Below are positions 52,002 through 64,000 of a DNA stretch of 64,000 nucleotides, piece after piece. How positions within the stretch are numbered: the first letter of the stretch is position 1; each line of letters begins with the position of its first letter. The stretch spans positions 124,001 to 188,000 of the forward strand of contig NZ_JBBOBR010000002.1 in the NCBI RefSeq assembly GCF_038002165.1, written 5' to 3'. The translations under genes were made by a program, and so were the position numbers. The notes beneath the pieces are model-generated. The model did no database searches, was not told the DNA's origin, and saw only the letters and a list, made by a program, of their open reading frames with translations. This DNA comes from Cytobacillus sp. FSL H8-0458. GTDB lineage: Bacteria > Bacillota > Bacilli > Bacillales > Cytobacillaceae.

Positions 52002-52866
52002 CTGAAAACTCCCCTACAAAATTTCTCATTTCATCCGCTAAGCAATCAAAAAAATCATCAAAACCTTCGATTGCTAAAGGTATAATTAATCTTTTTTCAA
52101 TTGGGACTCTTAATGATCCTAGAGTTTTATTTCTATTTTTAGACCAATCCTTAATAATAGACTTATCATAAATAGGAGTTGTTAAAAAACATTTTTCATT
52201 ATTCCAAAATCCATGAGTTGCCAATTCTGATAACTCTTTTGGCAAGAAATTTCTTAATATCTGCACTTGTGATCGAATCCGTTTTCCCGTCTTTCTATTG
52301 GTATCAACACCATCAAAGAATTTCATAGCATTAGATATTGCCTTATTAGGATTAAGTTTGTAGGCTTTACATTCCCCTATAGTTAAGCCCAGTGTTCCGG
52401 ATTGATATAAAGCAGTTAGATCTAACCCTTTATCTTTTGGGTCATCATGAACTAATCCTACAGCTAGAATCTCTCCAACAGGATGTATATTATTAACTTT
52501 ATTTGATATGAACAACAAAAGATGTATCAAAGCTTCAGCTAACCAAGGGTTTCTTTCATCTTCTTTAAAATCCTGATTAAGATTATTAGTTTCTCCTATT
52601 GTATCTAATACACTTTCTACTATCTCTTCAATCCCTACTTCTGTATACTCTATTAAATCTGCTCTAACTTGAAGATTAGCCTCTATTGCATTCGCAATTA
52701 GCGCAACCATATATACAGCAATACTTCGAATCACCGTGGGTTCATTTTCTATACCTGTAATCATAATTGCATGATGGGATTTTGTCTTTATGATATTAAC
52801 ACTAATTTTCGAGACAACTAATTCAATTTCAGACTCAACCAATTTTTCTAATTGTTCTTGATTCAT
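51994..52866 (-). CDS. hamA: Hachiman-type nuclease HamA (DUF1837-like)
   Basis: A 290-residue protein with a PD-(D/E)xK nuclease core in the C-terminal half: E111 in AEALIHLLLF, D149 in DKGLDLTALY and E165-x-K167 in LTIGECKAYK. Motif order and size match HamA (DUF1837). ATG follows GGAGAAGG. In Hachiman, HamA is held inactive by HamB and, once freed, degrades DNA. The gene overlaps hamB by 8 nt, so the two are translationally coupled. Confidence 0.76.
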   Translation of the reverse strand: MNQEQLEKLVESEIELVVSKISVNIIKTKSHHAIMITGIENEPTVIRSIAVYMVALIANAIEANLQVRADLIEYTEVGIEEIVESVLDTIGETNNLNQDFKEDERNPWLAEALIHLLLFISNKVNNIHPVGEILAVGLVHDDPKDKGLDLTALYQSGTLGLTIGECKAYKLNPNKAISNAMKFFDGVDTNRKTGKRIRSQVQILRNFLPKELSELATHGFWNNEKCFLTTPIYDKSIIKDWSKNRNKTLGSLRVPIEKRLIIPLAIEGFDDFFDCLADEMRNFVGEFSDV

Positions 52867-53200
52867 AACCTTCTCCTAATATAGTTATTAATTATAGAAT
52901 TTAGTTATTACTATATATGTCCTTATTTATAATTGTACCATTACAGCGTAATTATTGTTAAGATTTGTAAAAATTCGCGAGTATACGTTACACAGTGAGA
53001 TCAAAGATTAATAATAGTTTTATAATATAGAATGATCACTTAAATCTTGTTCGAAAAATTTAAAATAAAGTTTGATTTAAATTTTGTTTTTACAGCATTT
53101 TTCTTTAACTATAGAGGCAGGCTAATTTAAGAAGGAAACGGTCTATCCACCGTCGAATTTAATTAAATAAAAACTAACTCTTTTATAAAAGGTGGGGCAT
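52867..53200. other. AT-rich intergenic stretch of the island
   Basis: About 330 bp separating divergent hamA (minus) and the hypothetical gene (plus). Contains TTATAATATAGAATGATC-type promoter-like AT-rich runs but no ORF I can support. Likely holds both promoters. Confidence 0.5.
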
Positions 53201-53788
53201 ATGGGTAGAATCGGACCAATTATTGAGAAGGGGAAAAAAGTAGGAAAACTAATTATAGAAAACCGCAAAGAAATTACGGCAACAATAACTGCTTTGAGTG
53301 CTGGGGGCAAGGTTATAAAGGAAAATATTGATAAGAAGAAAGAAGCAAACAAAATAGAAGAAAAATTACATCATAGGAAAGTACGTTATAATCAATATAA
53401 AAAAATACTAATGGAATTGGATAACAAAAACAGAAACGAGCTTTTTCAATATATACTTGAAGTAGAACAATTTATTCAACAGATAAAAAATGAAGAAAAT
53501 AAGGAACTCGGAGTAAGAAAGCCTATTCATAAAAATAGAATTAAAAATTGGAATGATATTCTTATTCAAATTAAAGATAAAATGGATGCAAAAGATTATC
53601 TCGAATTTATTAAAATTTATAACAACCCAAATTATCATAGTGAATATTTTCAAGGTTTTGAGGGTGTTGCTGAGAAATTTAAAAAACTAAATAATCGAGA
53701 AAATTATGATGATTTATTGAAATATATTGCAGAAATAACAAATAGAGGGATTGTACAAATCAAAAAGGATTTTTCACTAACCGACTAA
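53201..53788 (+). CDS. Hypothetical island protein, 195 residues
   Basis: A Lys/Glu/Asn-rich protein: a basic start (MGRIGPIIEKGKKVGKLIIENRK), a short Ala/Thr/Ile stretch at about residues 25-36 (TATITALSAGGK) and then long charged helices with possible coiled coil (DKKKEANKIEEKLHHRKV..., LQYILEVEQFIQQIKNEENKEL). AGGTGG precedes ATG 53201. Base composition is as AT-rich as the ham genes. No family is recognised. It is divergent from hamAB; it may be a third component or an unrelated passenger. Confidence 0.6.
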   Translation: MGRIGPIIEKGKKVGKLIIENRKEITATITALSAGGKVIKENIDKKKEANKIEEKLHHRKVRYNQYKKILMELDNKNRNELFQYILEVEQFIQQIKNEENKELGVRKPIHKNRIKNWNDILIQIKDKMDAKDYLEFIKIYNNPNYHSEYFQGFEGVAEKFKKLNNRENYDDLLKYIAEITNRGIVQIKKDFSLTD

Positions 53789-54288
53789 AATAATGGCAGT
53801 TTGCTCTTTTTTCAGAAAGGTATATCAATTGACCAATTATTTATAAATTTTTTGCAGCAGTTAAGATAAAGAACCATACAAAATACTAAATAAAACCCGT
53901 GAGGCTTTTTCAATTAATAGGGGCATTTCTACAAGAAGGATAATGCTTCTTTGATTGAAGTTATTATTGTAATGAACAGGGTAAATTAAAACAAATTGGA
54001 TCGATCATATATGGAGGGCATTAAATGGCTATCAAGACATTTACTGATGTATTAAAAATATCTCTTTAATATTATTTTTGACAACGCAAACGGTACAAAT
54101 TGCACAAGAAAAGTTGTTCCTTTGTCACAGAAGAATGATTACTAGTCATGGGAAGAACGGAAATTATAGCGCATAGAGTATTTTGAGGATATTCGAGATG
54201 CTTCCTTAGTCCTTGTAAGTGCCAGAATCAGGAAAAATAGACTAGCTTCATACTGCATTAACGAGTAGCTTTAATTCAACAAGAAATA
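53789..54288. other. Gene-free, apparently decayed island tail
   Basis: About 500 bp without a convincing frame. A site GGAGGGCATTAA precedes ATGGCTATCAAG at 54025, but the frame stops after 14 codons, and following text suggests frameshifted remnants. Could be a pseudogene. Confidence 0.45.
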
Positions 54289-54354
54289 ATAAAGCATAAA
54301 ATTTCCTAAAAAAAATAAAGTATAAAGTTTCCAAACGGAAATTTTATGCTTTAC
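54289..54354. repeat. Three 18-bp repeats at the island right end
   Basis: ATAAAGCATAAAATTTCC (54289-54306, plus), ATAAAGTATAAAGTTTCC (54315-54332, plus) and GTAAAGCATAAAATTTCC (54337-54354, minus, part of the terminal repeat). Three near-identical copies within 66 bp recall the transposase-binding repeats of Tn7-like ends; inferred only from layout. Confidence 0.75.
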
Positions 54355-54360
54355 GTCACA
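54337..54360 (-). repeat. Island right terminal inverted repeat
   Basis: Reads inward (minus strand) TGTGACGTAAA, G, CATAA, AA, TTTCC; matches 48125-48148 at 21 of 24 positions. It ends 9 bp before the ssrA terminator T-run. Confidence 0.65.
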
Positions 54361-54369
54361 ATAACAAAT

Positions 54370-54397
54370 AAAAAACCACCAAATATGTATTTGGTGG
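54370..54397 (-). terminator. ssrA terminator overlapping the 3' CCA
   Basis: Stem CCACCAAAT / ATTTGGTGG with a 4-nt loop and TTTTTT on the minus strand. The 5' arm uses the encoded CCACCA 3' end of tmRNA itself. Confidence 0.85.
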
Positions 54398-55029
54398 AGA
54401 CGGTGGGACGTGCACTTCCATGCTTTCGACATGGCACTGACTATATCTTGAACCTGTCTTTACAGGTCCTTCGGCGTATTATGCGAAATATAAATTTACC
54501 TGATGATCAGGCAGGATTCCGCATCCTAGTACTACCACTTCTGTGGCAGCCTATAAGTCGATACACGGCTGTTGGATTGCTCCACATACCGCTCGGCATT
54601 GCCTTATCGCCAGTCAGGCGACTTAGGTTTCACCGATAAAGCCGAATTTTCACTTGTGTGTTGCCACACAAGGCGACTAATAATTAATCGAACCCACGTC
54701 CAGAAATATCGGCACTTAAGCTTCTACGAGTGTAGTCGATATATTCGCGATTCGCTGATCCTTATGCCTATCGACGGGCGTCCGGCCAGCTAGCCTGGTT
54801 GTTCTCTTCCTTCATCCTCAGGCGGTGGAATCCGGCGTAGCCCACTAAGAGTGAGTCCGCTACCCTACCACATGGGCGATGGAGGGGCGAACCGCTAAAG
54901 GCCTATTAGGCAGCTAAAGCGAAGTTGTTTTGAGTTTTGCCAGTTATTGGCTTTGACGTTTTAACGAGGCCGATCCCCTCGACTCGCAACCTAAGCTCGA
55001 ACTATCCCTGTCGAATCCGTAGCGTCCCC
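54392..55029 (-). ncRNA. ssrA: tmRNA (ssrA), split by a group I intron
   Basis: The 5' exon (55029 to 54687) starts GGGGACGCTACGGATTCGAC and continues with the tmRNA pseudoknots through the tRNA-like GGACGTGGGTTCGAT; the 3' exon (54408 to 54392) is TCCCACCGTCTCCACCA. Joined, they give a T-stem GTGGG/CCCAC with 7-nt T-loop and an acceptor GGGGACG/CGTCTCC. The tag frame at 54941-54906 reads GKTQNNFALAA plus stop, so the tag is (A)GKTQNNFALAA. Rescues stalled ribosomes with SmpB, encoded upstream. Confidence 0.94.
54409..54686 (-). ncRNA. Group I intron in the ssrA T-loop
   Basis: The insertion of 278 nt starts after U of the T-loop (TTCGAT | TAATTATTA) and ends with G before TCCCAC. Possible P1 pairs CGAU with GUCG across the junction (U-G at the splice site). 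The S-element AAGATATAGTC (54439-54449) can pair with GACTTAT further upstream (P7). Hairpins TTGTGTG-GCAA-CACACAA (P2), ACCTGT-AAAG-ACAGGT and a nested GTGCCATG...CATGGAAGTGCAC near the 3' end fit P2, P6/P8 and P9. No internal ORF. Confidence 0.87.
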
Positions 55030-55129
55030 ATTATAATAGGTCTGCGCCGAATCTTATTCAGCACGCTGACGTTCGGATAAGCTCGAAATAGATGAGCTAA
55101 AGTTTGTGTCACTCGCTGTGACAATTACT

Positions 55130-55157
55130 ATTATAGCACACTGAGCAAATTTTTCAA
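55130..55157 (-). promoter_or_regulatory. ssrA promoter
   Basis: TTGAAA (55152-55157) and TATAAT (55130-55135) spaced 16 bp on the minus strand. Predicted start near 55123, giving a leader of about 90 nt with hairpins before the mature tmRNA 5' end (RNase P cleavage). A second TATAAT directly before 55029 is too close to serve the mature end. Confidence 0.75.
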
Positions 55158-55173
55158 TTGTAAGGTTCTGGAT

Positions 55174-55641
55174 TTACATTTTCTGCCTTTCACGGAAAGC
55201 ACGCTCAACCTCACGCTTGGCTTCTTTCTTTTTCAGATCTTCACGCTTGTCATATTTCTTTTTACCCCTCGCCAGGCCAATTAAAACTTTTGCATAACCA
55301 TTCTTGAGGTACATTTTTAATGGAACGATCGAGTAGCCGACTTCCTTCGACTCACCAATCAGCTTGCTGATTTCTTTTCTGTGCAGCAGAAGCTTTCTGG
55401 TCCTTAGCGGATCGTGATTGTAGCGGTTACCCTGCTCATAAGGACTGACATGCATGCCGAAAAGATAGATTTCATTGTTTTGAATTCTTGCATATGAGTC
55501 CTTCAGATTCACCTTTCCCGCTCGGATCGATTTAATCTCCGTCCCCTGCAGAACAATTCCCGCTTCATATGTTTCTTCTATAGCATAGTCATGATAGGCC
55601 TTTTTATTTTGCGCAACCATTTTGCCAGTTCCTTTTGGCAT
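55174..55641 (-). CDS. smpB: SsrA-binding protein SmpB
   Basis: A 155-residue Smp[40 protein letters not shown], then the family core and a basic tail [29 protein letters not shown] that inserts into the ribosomal mRNA channel. It binds tmRNA and brings it to stalled ribosomes. ATG 55641 has AAGGGGG 7 nt upstream. It lies just upstream of ssrA (145 bp) and downstream of rnr. Confidence 0.97.
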   Translation of the reverse strand: MPKGTGKMVAQNKKAYHDYAIEETYEAGIVLQGTEIKSIRAGKVNLKDSYARIQNNEIYLFGMHVSPYEQGNRYNHDPLRTRKLLLHRKEISKLIGESKEVGYSIVPLKMYLKNGYAKVLIGLARGKKKYDKREDLKKKEAKREVERAFRERQKM

Positions 55642-55790
55642 GTTGTATCCCCCTTTGCTCCCCTTTCCTGTTATCAGGAAATGCAGCATCCGTTCTCTAG
55701 CGGTTCCTCTATTATAGCAAAATTGCGTGCCCCTCTCAACGCGGAGCCCTGCCGGGAAGGAAAGAGAGAGCCTTTAAGGCCCTCCCGCTT

Positions 55791-58115
55791 TTACCGCTTC
55801 TTTTTCTTCCGCTTTGCTTTTGGCGCATTTTCGTAATGCTTTTTCTCTTTTTTCTTTCTTGGGCCGCCTGAACTGTTTCCTTTGCCCTGATCAGACTTCC
55901 CTCTGCGCGGCTTTTTCTCGGTGCTGCCTGTCTTGAACACCTTAGGCGCTTCCCGAGTTTCCCGTCTGCGGGTTCCCTTCATGCCGACGATTTCAAAATC
56001 AATTGAGCGTTCGTCTTTGTTTACATTAACGACACGGACTGTAATCTCGTCGCCAATGCGGTAGACATTGCCTGTACGCTCCCCGATCATCGCCATCTGG
56101 CGCTCGTCATAGCGGTAATAATCGTCTGTCATATAGCTGACATGGATAAGTCCTTCAATCGTGTTTGGAAGCTCGACAAACATGCCAAAGTTTGTAACAG
56201 AGCTGATGATTCCATCATATTCCTCGCCGATTTTATCAGCCATATATTCCGCTTTCTTCAATTCATCTGTTTCGCGTTCTGCTTCAACTGCACGGCGCTC
56301 CATATTGGAAGAGTGCTCGGCAATATCAGGCAGCTGTACGTTCCACTTTTCCCTTGTCGCCTGATCCAGCTTACCTTCAATTAGGTAGGTACGGATTAGT
56401 CTGTGGACAATTAAGTCCGGGTAACGGCGGATCGGTGATGTGAAGTGTGTGTAAAACTCTGTTGATAACCCGAAGTGCCCAAGACTCTCTTCAAAGTATT
56501 TCGCCTGCTGCATAGAGCGCAGCATCACTGTGCTGACAACCATTTCTTCCGGTTTTCCCTGAACCTCTTCAATGATTTCCTGAAGGGCCCGCGGGTGAAC
56601 GGAATTAGCTGTTCCTTTTACGATATAGCCGAAGTTTGTGATAAACTCGAAAAATCTTCTGAGCTTATCTTCCTTCGGATCTTCATGGATACGGTAAATG
56701 AACGGTACATCCATCCAATGGAAGTGCTCAGCAACAGTTTCATTGGCTGCGAGCATAAACTCTTCAATCAGGCGCTCTGCAATCGAGCGTTCGCGCAATG
56801 CGATTTCTGTCGGGTTGCCCTCTTCATCCACAATGACCTTCGCTTCTTTAAAATCAAAGTCGATGGCTCCGCGATGCATTCTCTTTTTACGCAGGATCAG
56901 AGAAAGCTCCTTCATCAGTTCGAACATCGGCACAAGCGATTGGTACCTGTTGATAAGTTCTTCGTCCTGCTCTTCTAAAATCTTATTCACATCTGAATAA
57001 GTCATCCGTTCCGTTGTTTTAATCACACTCTGGAAAATCTCGTGATTCACCACTTCTCCATCCGATGTGATTTCCATCTCACAAGAAAGGGTAAGCCGGT
57101 CGACTTTCGGATTCAATGAGCAAATGCCATTTGATAAGCGATGCGGTATCATCGGGATGACCCGGTCCACTAAATACACAGAGGTTGCCCGCTCTTCCGC
57201 TTCCCTGTCAATCGGGGAATCCTCACGGACATAGTATGTGACATCGGCAATATGAACGCCAAGCTTGTAATTGCCGTTATCCATTTTTTTAACCATTACT
57301 GCATCATCAAGATCCTTTGCATCTGCACCGTCTATTGTGACAATAACTTCATTTCTCAAGTCACGGCGGTTTTCAAGTTCACTTGGATCAATCGTATCCG
57401 GCGTTTCCTCAGCCTGCTTAAGCACCTCATCCGGGAACTCAAGCGGAAGGCCATGCTTGTGAATAACAGATAGGATATCCACACCCGGGTCATTTTTATG
57501 CCCAAGTATGTCGATAACCTCTCCTTCTGCACTCTTTCTGCCTTCTGGATAAGTGGTCAGTTTTACAACGACCTTATGCCCTTCAACCGCACCTTTTGAT
57601 GCTGCTTTGGGGATAAAAATATCGCTGGCAAACTTTTTATCATCCGGAATAACAAATCCAAAGTGCTTGCTTTCCGTATAGGTTCCGACAATTTGTGTCA
57701 CACCGCGCTCTAAGATGCGGACAATCGTACCTTCCCGCCTCTGGCCAGAACTCTCAGACGTCACACGGGCCAGAACAATATCGCCATTTAAGGCGTTGTT
57801 AGTTTCATTGGGCGGAATAAATATGTCATCCATTCCCTGCTCTTCCGGAATAACAAAGGCAAATCCCTTTGCATGGCCGGAAAGCTTCCCGCGGATAAGA
57901 TTCATTTTTTCAGGCAGGCCATAGCGATTGCTTCTCGTTCTGACGACAAGCCCTTTTTCCTCCATGACAACAAGCGCCTTAACGAAATCTTTGAAGCCTG
58001 TGGAATCCTCAATTCCAAATGCAGCTTCAAGCTCCTGAACCGTCAATGGCTTATAGGCTTCATCCTTCATATAATGAAGCAGCTTATCGATCAGCTGTTG
58101 TATATTATTTTCCAT
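55791..58115 (-). CDS. rnr: Ribonuclease R
   Basis: A 774-residue 3'-5' exoribonuclease: an N-terminal winged helix, two cold-shock domains, the RNB domain with catalytic acidic segment [16 protein letters not shown] and the [16 protein letters not shown] loop, then an S1 domain (about 630-700) and a long basic tail. It degrades structured RNA and trans-translated mRNAs. ATG follows GGAGGG. The rnr-smpB-ssrA order is conserved. Confidence 0.95.
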   Translation of the reverse strand: MENNIQQLIDKLLHYMKDEAYKPLTVQELEAAFGIEDSTGFKDFVKALVVMEEKGLVVRTRSNRYGLPEKMNLIRGKLSGHAKGFAFVIPEEQGMDDIFIPPNETNNALNGDIVLARVTSESSGQRREGTIVRILERGVTQIVGTYTESKHFGFVIPDDKKFASDIFIPKAASKGAVEGHKVVVKLTTYPEGRKSAEGEVIDILGHKNDPGVDILSVIHKHGLPLEFPDEVLKQAEETPDTIDPSELENRRDLRNEVIVTIDGADAKDLDDAVMVKKMDNGNYKLGVHIADVTYYVREDSPIDREAEERATSVYLVDRVIPMIPHRLSNGICSLNPKVDRLTLSCEMEITSDGEVVNHEIFQSVIKTTERMTYSDVNKILEEQDEELINRYQSLVPMFELMKELSLILRKKRMHRGAIDFDFKEAKVIVDEEGNPTEIALRERSIAERLIEEFMLAANETVAEHFHWMDVPFIYRIHEDPKEDKLRRFFEFITNFGYIVKGTANSVHPRALQEIIEEVQGKPEEMVVSTVMLRSMQQAKYFEESLGHFGLSTEFYTHFTSPIRRYPDLIVHRLIRTYLIEGKLDQATREKWNVQLPDIAEHSSNMERRAVEAERETDELKKAEYMADKIGEEYDGIISSVTNFGMFVELPNTIEGLIHVSYMTDDYYRYDERQMAMIGERTGNVYRIGDEITVRVVNVNKDERSIDFEIVGMKGTRRRETREAPKVFKTGSTEKKPRRGKSDQGKGNSSGGPRKKKEKKHYENAPKAKRKKKKR

Positions 58116-58151
58116 ATCTTCATCCCTCCTCAGGGAGATTTTCTTTTGTCA

Positions 58152-58898
58152 TTATTCTTCCCAATCAAGCGTTTCTAAAAACTCATAAACATCTTCATGC
58201 AGCTGGTCACGCTCTTTATCCAGAGTTATTACGTGCCCGGATTCTTCGTACCACTTGAGCTGCTTTAAGTCATTCTCCACTTCATTGAATATGATGTTGG
58301 CACTATCCGTGTTGATCATATGGTCATGTCGTGCCTGTACCACAAATGTCGGAGAGTAAATCATATCCACATGATTGCGCACATCCGCGATCAGCTCCTG
58401 GAGTGCCTTTAATGTATTCATCGGTGTTTTCTGGAACTCTTCCATTTCCTGCTCAATTTGGTCTTCCAGCTTTCCTTCAAGTCTTTTATATTCTCTTGCG
58501 TAGCTCAGAATTCCTTCATACATGACTTCTTCACTTTTTATGTACATAGGTGCGCACATCGGGACAATACCCTTTACAGGTACAGTGTAACCCAATTTAA
58601 GGGAAAATACGCCGCCAAGTGAAAGTCCGGCCACTGCAATTTCTTTATGTCCCTTGTTTTTTAGAAATTCGTACCCTTCCATCACATCTTTCCACCAGTC
58701 TTCCGGGCCTGTATGAACAAGCTCTTCGGGCGGAACCCCATGTCCCTTATATTGCGGTGCATGGCAGGTATAGCCCTTAGTTTCGAGAAACCTTGCCATC
58801 ATTCTGACATCTGCTGTATTTCCGGTAAAACCATGCAGCAGCAGGACTGCTCTTTTTCCATTTCCAAATGTAAACGGTTTTGGTGCAACAACTCTCAT
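58152..58898 (-). CDS. est: Carboxylesterase (Est/YvaK family)
   Basis: A 248-residue alpha/beta hydrolase. The oxyanion stretch is [14 protein letters not shown], the nucleophile S93 lies in AGLSLGG, and the acid and histidine follow in ARHDHMI and ESGHVITLD, giving a complete Ser-Asp-His triad. It resembles the Geobacillus Est30 carboxylesterase; the natural substrate is unknown. Between secG and rnr as in B. subtilis yvaK. A 16-bp palindrome stands 42 bp upstream of the start. Confidence 0.9.
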   Translation of the reverse strand: MRVVAPKPFTFGNGKRAVLLLHGFTGNTADVRMMARFLETKGYTCHAPQYKGHGVPPEELVHTGPEDWWKDVMEGYEFLKNKGHKEIAVAGLSLGGVFSLKLGYTVPVKGIVPMCAPMYIKSEEVMYEGILSYAREYKRLEGKLEDQIEQEMEEFQKTPMNTLKALQELIADVRNHVDMIYSPTFVVQARHDHMINTDSANIIFNEVENDLKQLKWYEESGHVITLDKERDQLHEDVYEFLETLDWEE

Positions 58899-58939
58899 TG
58901 ATAAAACTCCTTTTACCTTATGATTCCTATAATTTTATT

Positions 58940-58955
58940 AATCAAACGTTTGATT
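58940..58955. promoter_or_regulatory. 16-bp palindrome upstream of est
   Basis: AATCAAACGTTTGATT, perfect inverted repeat, 42 bp before the est start codon. Shape fits a dimeric regulator operator; no cognate regulator identified. Confidence 0.45.
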
Positions 58956-59042
58956 GAATCTGCATTCCTTATTTTTAGCAAACAGCGGGGGAACATGCCA
59001 ATAAAAAGCTTTCTTAAGCGAAAACTGCCGAAGAAAAATAAA

Positions 59043-59067
59043 AGCCTGACCTTCTGAAGGCCAGGCG
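59043..59067 (-). terminator. secG terminator
   Basis: An 11-bp stem (one wobble) with a minimal loop, followed by TTTTATTTTT on the minus strand. Confidence 0.83.
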
Positions 59068-59077
59068 CTGCGTTCAT

Positions 59078-59311
59078 TTATATCGCAAAATAAGAAACTA
59101 AAACAGTAAGTACAAAGAATAAGACAGAAAGAACAACCGTGATGCGGTGAAGAACCAGATCAATACCGCGTGCTTTTTGTTTTCCAAAAAGCTGCTCAGC
59201 TCCCCCTGAAATGGCACCGGAAAGACCTGCGCTTTTACCAGACTGAAGGAGTACAACTACAATAAGGCCAATCGAAACAATGACTAAAAGGGTAATCAAT
59301 AATGTATGCAT
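59078..59311 (-). CDS. secG: Preprotein translocase subunit SecG
   Basis: A 77-residue SecG with two membrane helices and the conserved loop [33 protein letters not shown]. Part of SecYEG. ATG follows AGGAGG. Position upstream of est-rnr-smpB matches B. subtilis. Confidence 0.97.
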   Translation of the reverse strand: MHTLLITLLVIVSIGLIVVVLLQSGKSAGLSGAISGGAEQLFGKQKARGIDLVLHRITVVLSVLFFVLTVLVSYFAI

Positions 59312-59440
59312 GAAGCCACCTCCTGAAAACGTACAATCACATTATTCTTAATTTATCACATATTGGTTGTATAAACAATAAGATTTTGGCAGGACCTGTT
59401 AGCTGGAAGGACTTTTATAGCAGTTGAGAGAATTTGTATT

Positions 59441-60423
59441 GTGAAAGGACTGATGCCTGTGATAGTAAAAGAACGAAAGGTTCCTGATTTTATAAGAAGT
59501 ATGGAGGTACTGTTGAGAAGGCTGCCAGGAACGCATTCGAAAAGAGCATTAATTGAAAATGATCTAATCAAGCGGAGAGCTGGTTTTCGTGGAGAAGAAG
59601 CTGTAGATTATTTCTTAAAAGATTTAGCCGGGTTCATAATCCTGAAGGATATTCGGCTTTCCAACGAATACGGCGGCTTCTATCAAATCGATGTGCTACT
59701 ACTATGTTCAAACTTCCTTATTATCCTCGAAATTAAGAACATCTCCGGCACTATTTATTTTGACCCCACATTTAATCAGCTGATTCAGAGCAAGCATGAG
59801 AATGAAAGAGGGTTTCTTGATCCATTGATACAAGCTGAAAGACAGCAAAAGGAACTTGCAAAATTGTTGGCTGATAGAAAGATTCGCACACCGATTGAGT
59901 ACCTTGTTGTAATCAGCAATCCTTCTACTGTTATCAAGACTTCCTCTTATCACAAAATGGCCTTAGAAAAGGTGCTGCATGCGAGCCATTTGAGAGAAAG
60001 GATAGAAAAGCTAAAAGTGAAATATCCAAAAGAGAAATTAACATACAGAGAGATCAGAAAGTTAAGCAGAGCTATTATTAAAGAACACACTCCTGCTAAT
60101 TACAATGTTCTGAAATACTATGACATTGATATAAAAGAGATTATCACCGGGATTCAATGTTCTGCCTGCAGCAAATTTTCAATGAAAAGGATGCGAGGCA
60201 CCTGGAAATGCGGCAGTTGCCATTCTGCTGATAAGGAAGCACATATTAGAACCCTCCATGATTACCTTCTTTTAATCAGTTCCTCCATAACGAATCAGCA
60301 ATTTCGGGAATTCACCCATCTATCCTCCTCAAATATTGCGAAAAAGCTGCTTACTGGGATGAAACTTCCCTATTCAGGTTCATTTAAGGACAGAACCTAT
60401 CAATTGTCTGCCGATTTTTTTGA

Positions 60424-60427
<4 letters not shown>
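59441..60427 (+). CDS. NERD-domain protein with zinc ribbon
   Basis: A 328-residue protein. NERD (nuclease-related) domain around residues 45-150: RRAGFRGEEAVDYFLKDLAG, DIRLSNEYGGFYQIDVLLLCSNFLIILEIKNISG (D and EIK match a PD-(D/E)xK-like site). A C4 zinc ribbon follows at about 236-263 (CSAC...CGSC). The start is uncertain: GTG 59441 (used), ATG 59453 or GTG 59459, the last best spaced from AAAGGA. Its stop overlaps a repeat-encoding ORF (ATGA). No known role. Confidence 0.78.
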
Positions 60428-61938
<1,511 letters not shown>

Positions 61939-61945
61939 TCACCAG

Positions 61946-64000
<2,055 letters not shown>

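Larger units (their letters stand above)
48125..54360. mobile_element. Putative mobile island with terminal inverted repeats, carrying Hachiman-type genes
   Basis: The outer ends read inward as TGTGACGTAAACCATAACC (48125 on, plus) and TGTGACGTAAAGCATAAAA (54360 back, minus): 11 identical bases then 10 of the next 13, in total 21 of 24. Flanks ATGAC and ATAAC differ by one base, so a 5-bp target duplication is possible but not proved. AT-rich content and defence genes support transfer. No transposase or integrase is visible, so the element is either decayed or mobilised in trans. Confidence 0.6.

Noticed and set aside
48120-54365. tyrosine-integrase island using ssrA 3' end as attachment site
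   Set aside because: No integrase gene and no second copy of the ssrA 3' end seen as a direct repeat; the inverted repeats point to a transposon-like element instead.
54346-54639. 97-codon ORF over the ssrA intron, plus strand
   Set aside because: It is antisense to the tmRNA/intron, lacks a ribosome site, and its sequence is fully explained by the RNA.
47722-55029. CRISPR array or cas genes in the accessory region
   Set aside because: No regular repeats with unique spacers and no Cas-like motifs; the 18-bp, 21-bp and 52-bp repeats lack spacer structure.

Overview
The window comes from a spore-forming member of the Bacillaceae (Firmicutes). Evidence includes a GerA-type germinant receptor operon, spoIIP, two CotF-like coat genes, TTG/GTG starts behind strong AGGAGG-type ribosome sites, a SAM-I riboswitch, a FadR operator, Fur boxes and a PhoP box. 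Gene order follows the B. subtilis yus-gcvH-fad block and the secG-est-rnr-smpB-ssrA block; the latter sits next to the glycolytic genes tpiA-pgm-eno. The moderate GC content and intergenic repeat families suggest a Cytobacillus/Mesobacillus-like species, but I cannot name the species from sequence alone.

Region by region. 1-10.6 kb: the 5' part of an O-acetylhomoserine sulfhydrylase behind a SAM riboswitch, then a yusD/E/F/G-gcvH-yusI-like block interrupted by an MFS transporter, then the fadN-fadA-fadE beta-oxidation operon behind a perfect FadR palindrome. 10.8-11.8 kb: small spore and coat genes. 11.8-17 kb: a divergent, Fur-controlled siderophore-iron uptake locus (binding lipoprotein against two permeases, ATPase, FhuF-like reductase and a YusU-like protein). 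17.2-21 kb: a gerA-type operon. 21-34.2 kb: a mixed chromosomal stretch (RodA/FtsW, DUF4931, YtkA-like lipoprotein, SpoIIP, benzil-reductase-like SDR, DUF2935, XRE regulator overlapping peptide deformylase, K+/H+ antiporter, GNAT, DUF4097) with several intergenic repeats. 34.3-47.6 kb: C39-like lipoprotein followed by a cluster of DnaA boxes, LLM oxidoreductase, SDR, MarR-MMPL pair, Pho-boxed alkaline phosphatase, MscS channel, two crcB fluoride channels behind a fluoride riboswitch, a short SinI-like gene and a TetR regulator.

47.7-55.2 kb is the accessory region. It holds a free-standing LAGLIDADG protein and an AT-rich island of about 6.2 kb bounded by a 24-bp imperfect terminal inverted repeat. 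The island carries a Hachiman-type defence pair (PD-(D/E)xK nuclease HamA overlapping Ski2-like helicase HamB), an unrecognised 195-residue gene and a decayed-looking tail with three copies of an 18-bp repeat. It ends about 30 bp from the 3' end of ssrA. The ssrA gene is itself split in its T-loop by a group I intron of about 278 nt; exact removal restores a 7-nt T-loop and a perfect T-stem.

55.2-64 kb is core genome: smpB, rnr, est, secG, a NERD-domain gene coupled to a 21-bp tandem repeat, then eno, gpmI and partial tpiA. The observations most worth a second look are the intron-split ssrA, the inverted-repeat-bounded Hachiman island without a visible transposase, the DnaA-box cluster at 35 kb and the two tandem repeat arrays (52 bp and 21 bp).
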